A stretch of 64,000 bases of DNA from Epiperipatus broadwayi. Lineage: Eukaryota; Onychophora; Udeonychophora; Euonychophora; Peripatidae. The notes below the pieces were generated by a model, which was given only the letters and a program-made list of their open reading frames with translations, ran no database searches and was not told where the DNA came from. The translations under genes were made by a program, and so were the position numbers. Shown piece by piece: positions 63,901 to 64,000 of this stretch. Positions within the stretch are counted from its first letter, which is position 1. Each line of letters begins with the position of its first letter. Location: positions 182,501 to 246,500 of the forward strand of contig JAQFVV010006736.1 in assembly GCA_028023455.1 (NCBI GenBank), in the 5' to 3' direction.

Positions 63901-64000
63901 TACTAGAGGATATTAGGCAGGTAAATGTCCTACCTCTTCGCACTGTGCCATGATTTTGAGATATGTTAAGAGTAATACTCTAGCTTTCTTCCTTAATCCT
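60949..64000 (+). repeat. Long repeat LR, copy 2, runs off the window
   Basis: Same orientation and order of landmarks as copy 1 (39921-43186), 21 kb away: start GTGCCCTTTTCTATAGGTCA, CCAAT (61916), TATAAATA (61943), GAAGAACTGTTCTGG and GGACATTATACAGAG (62342-62392), an acceptor TTTGTTTTCTTTAG (ending 63292), and AATAAAGCTGAAGAAATAGC (63864). The first 60 bases are about 85 percent identical by eye; other parts are lower. The 70-codon frame at 62272-62484 has no counterpart in copy 1, so the repeat is not protein-coding in a shared way. The end of copy 2 is beyond the window. Confidence 0.7.
61916..61950 (+). promoter_or_regulatory. CCAAT and TATA boxes of long repeat copy 2
   Basis: CCAAT at 61916-61920 and TATAAATA at 61943-61950, with a spacing of 27 against 26 in copy 1. 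Confidence 0.55.

Overview
The window is AT-rich animal nuclear DNA. Genes are sparse and split by introns, there are no operons, and the sequence is crowded with degenerate transposable elements and long microsatellites. The one host gene I can name is the 5' end of the soluble guanylate cyclase beta-1 subunit (GUCY1B family), on the minus strand: a start-codon exon ending at 10940 and a second exon at 10688-10761. Its peptide is close to the conserved animal form. With the Penelope, RTE, CR1-like, hAT, Merlin-like and mariner-like remnants, this suggests an invertebrate, perhaps a lophotrochozoan such as a mollusc. The species is a guess.

Layout, left part. 1-215: probable last exon of an unknown membrane protein (minus). 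395-8760: a tRNA-like, inverted-repeat family (family A), one copy folded into a near-perfect palindrome at 7095-7786; also a hairpin MITE, a truncated Penelope-like element with inverted ends (3410-4575) and a SINE-like head. If the cyclase gene runs leftward, all of this is in its second intron. 10688-10942: cyclase exons. 12711-15700: a hairpin of a second repeat family (family B), a Merlin-like element (13133-14184) and ribozyme-like inverted repeats. 18568-20975: a hAT element with terminal repeats and an 8-bp target duplication.

Middle part. 23402-25094: a 1.7-kb head-to-head palindrome of a second Penelope-like element. 25675-26845: three family-B units. 30027-32152: an open but 5'-truncated RTE retrotransposon (minus). 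34130-35125: a family-A inverted pair. 39921-43186 and 60949-64000: two copies of a repeat of more than 3 kb that share a CCAAT/TATA promoter, a splice acceptor and a poly(A) signal but no shared protein.

Right part. 44713-50380: a nearly full-length non-LTR retrotransposon (PHD-finger ORF1; endonuclease/reverse transcriptase ORF2) sitting inside an ATT microsatellite. 51042-51231: a mariner-like MITE. 51920-53526: a possible promoter with untranslated exons. 56203-56619: a long TATC tract. About 59640-60660: a decayed hAT transposase (minus).

No operon, CRISPR array, rRNA or intact tRNA was seen. The most interesting points are the cyclase start hidden below ORF-length cutoffs, the microsatellite-embedded LINE, the paired promoter-bearing repeats, and the unusual density of long palindromes, some of which should form double-stranded RNA in the cyclase pre-mRNA.
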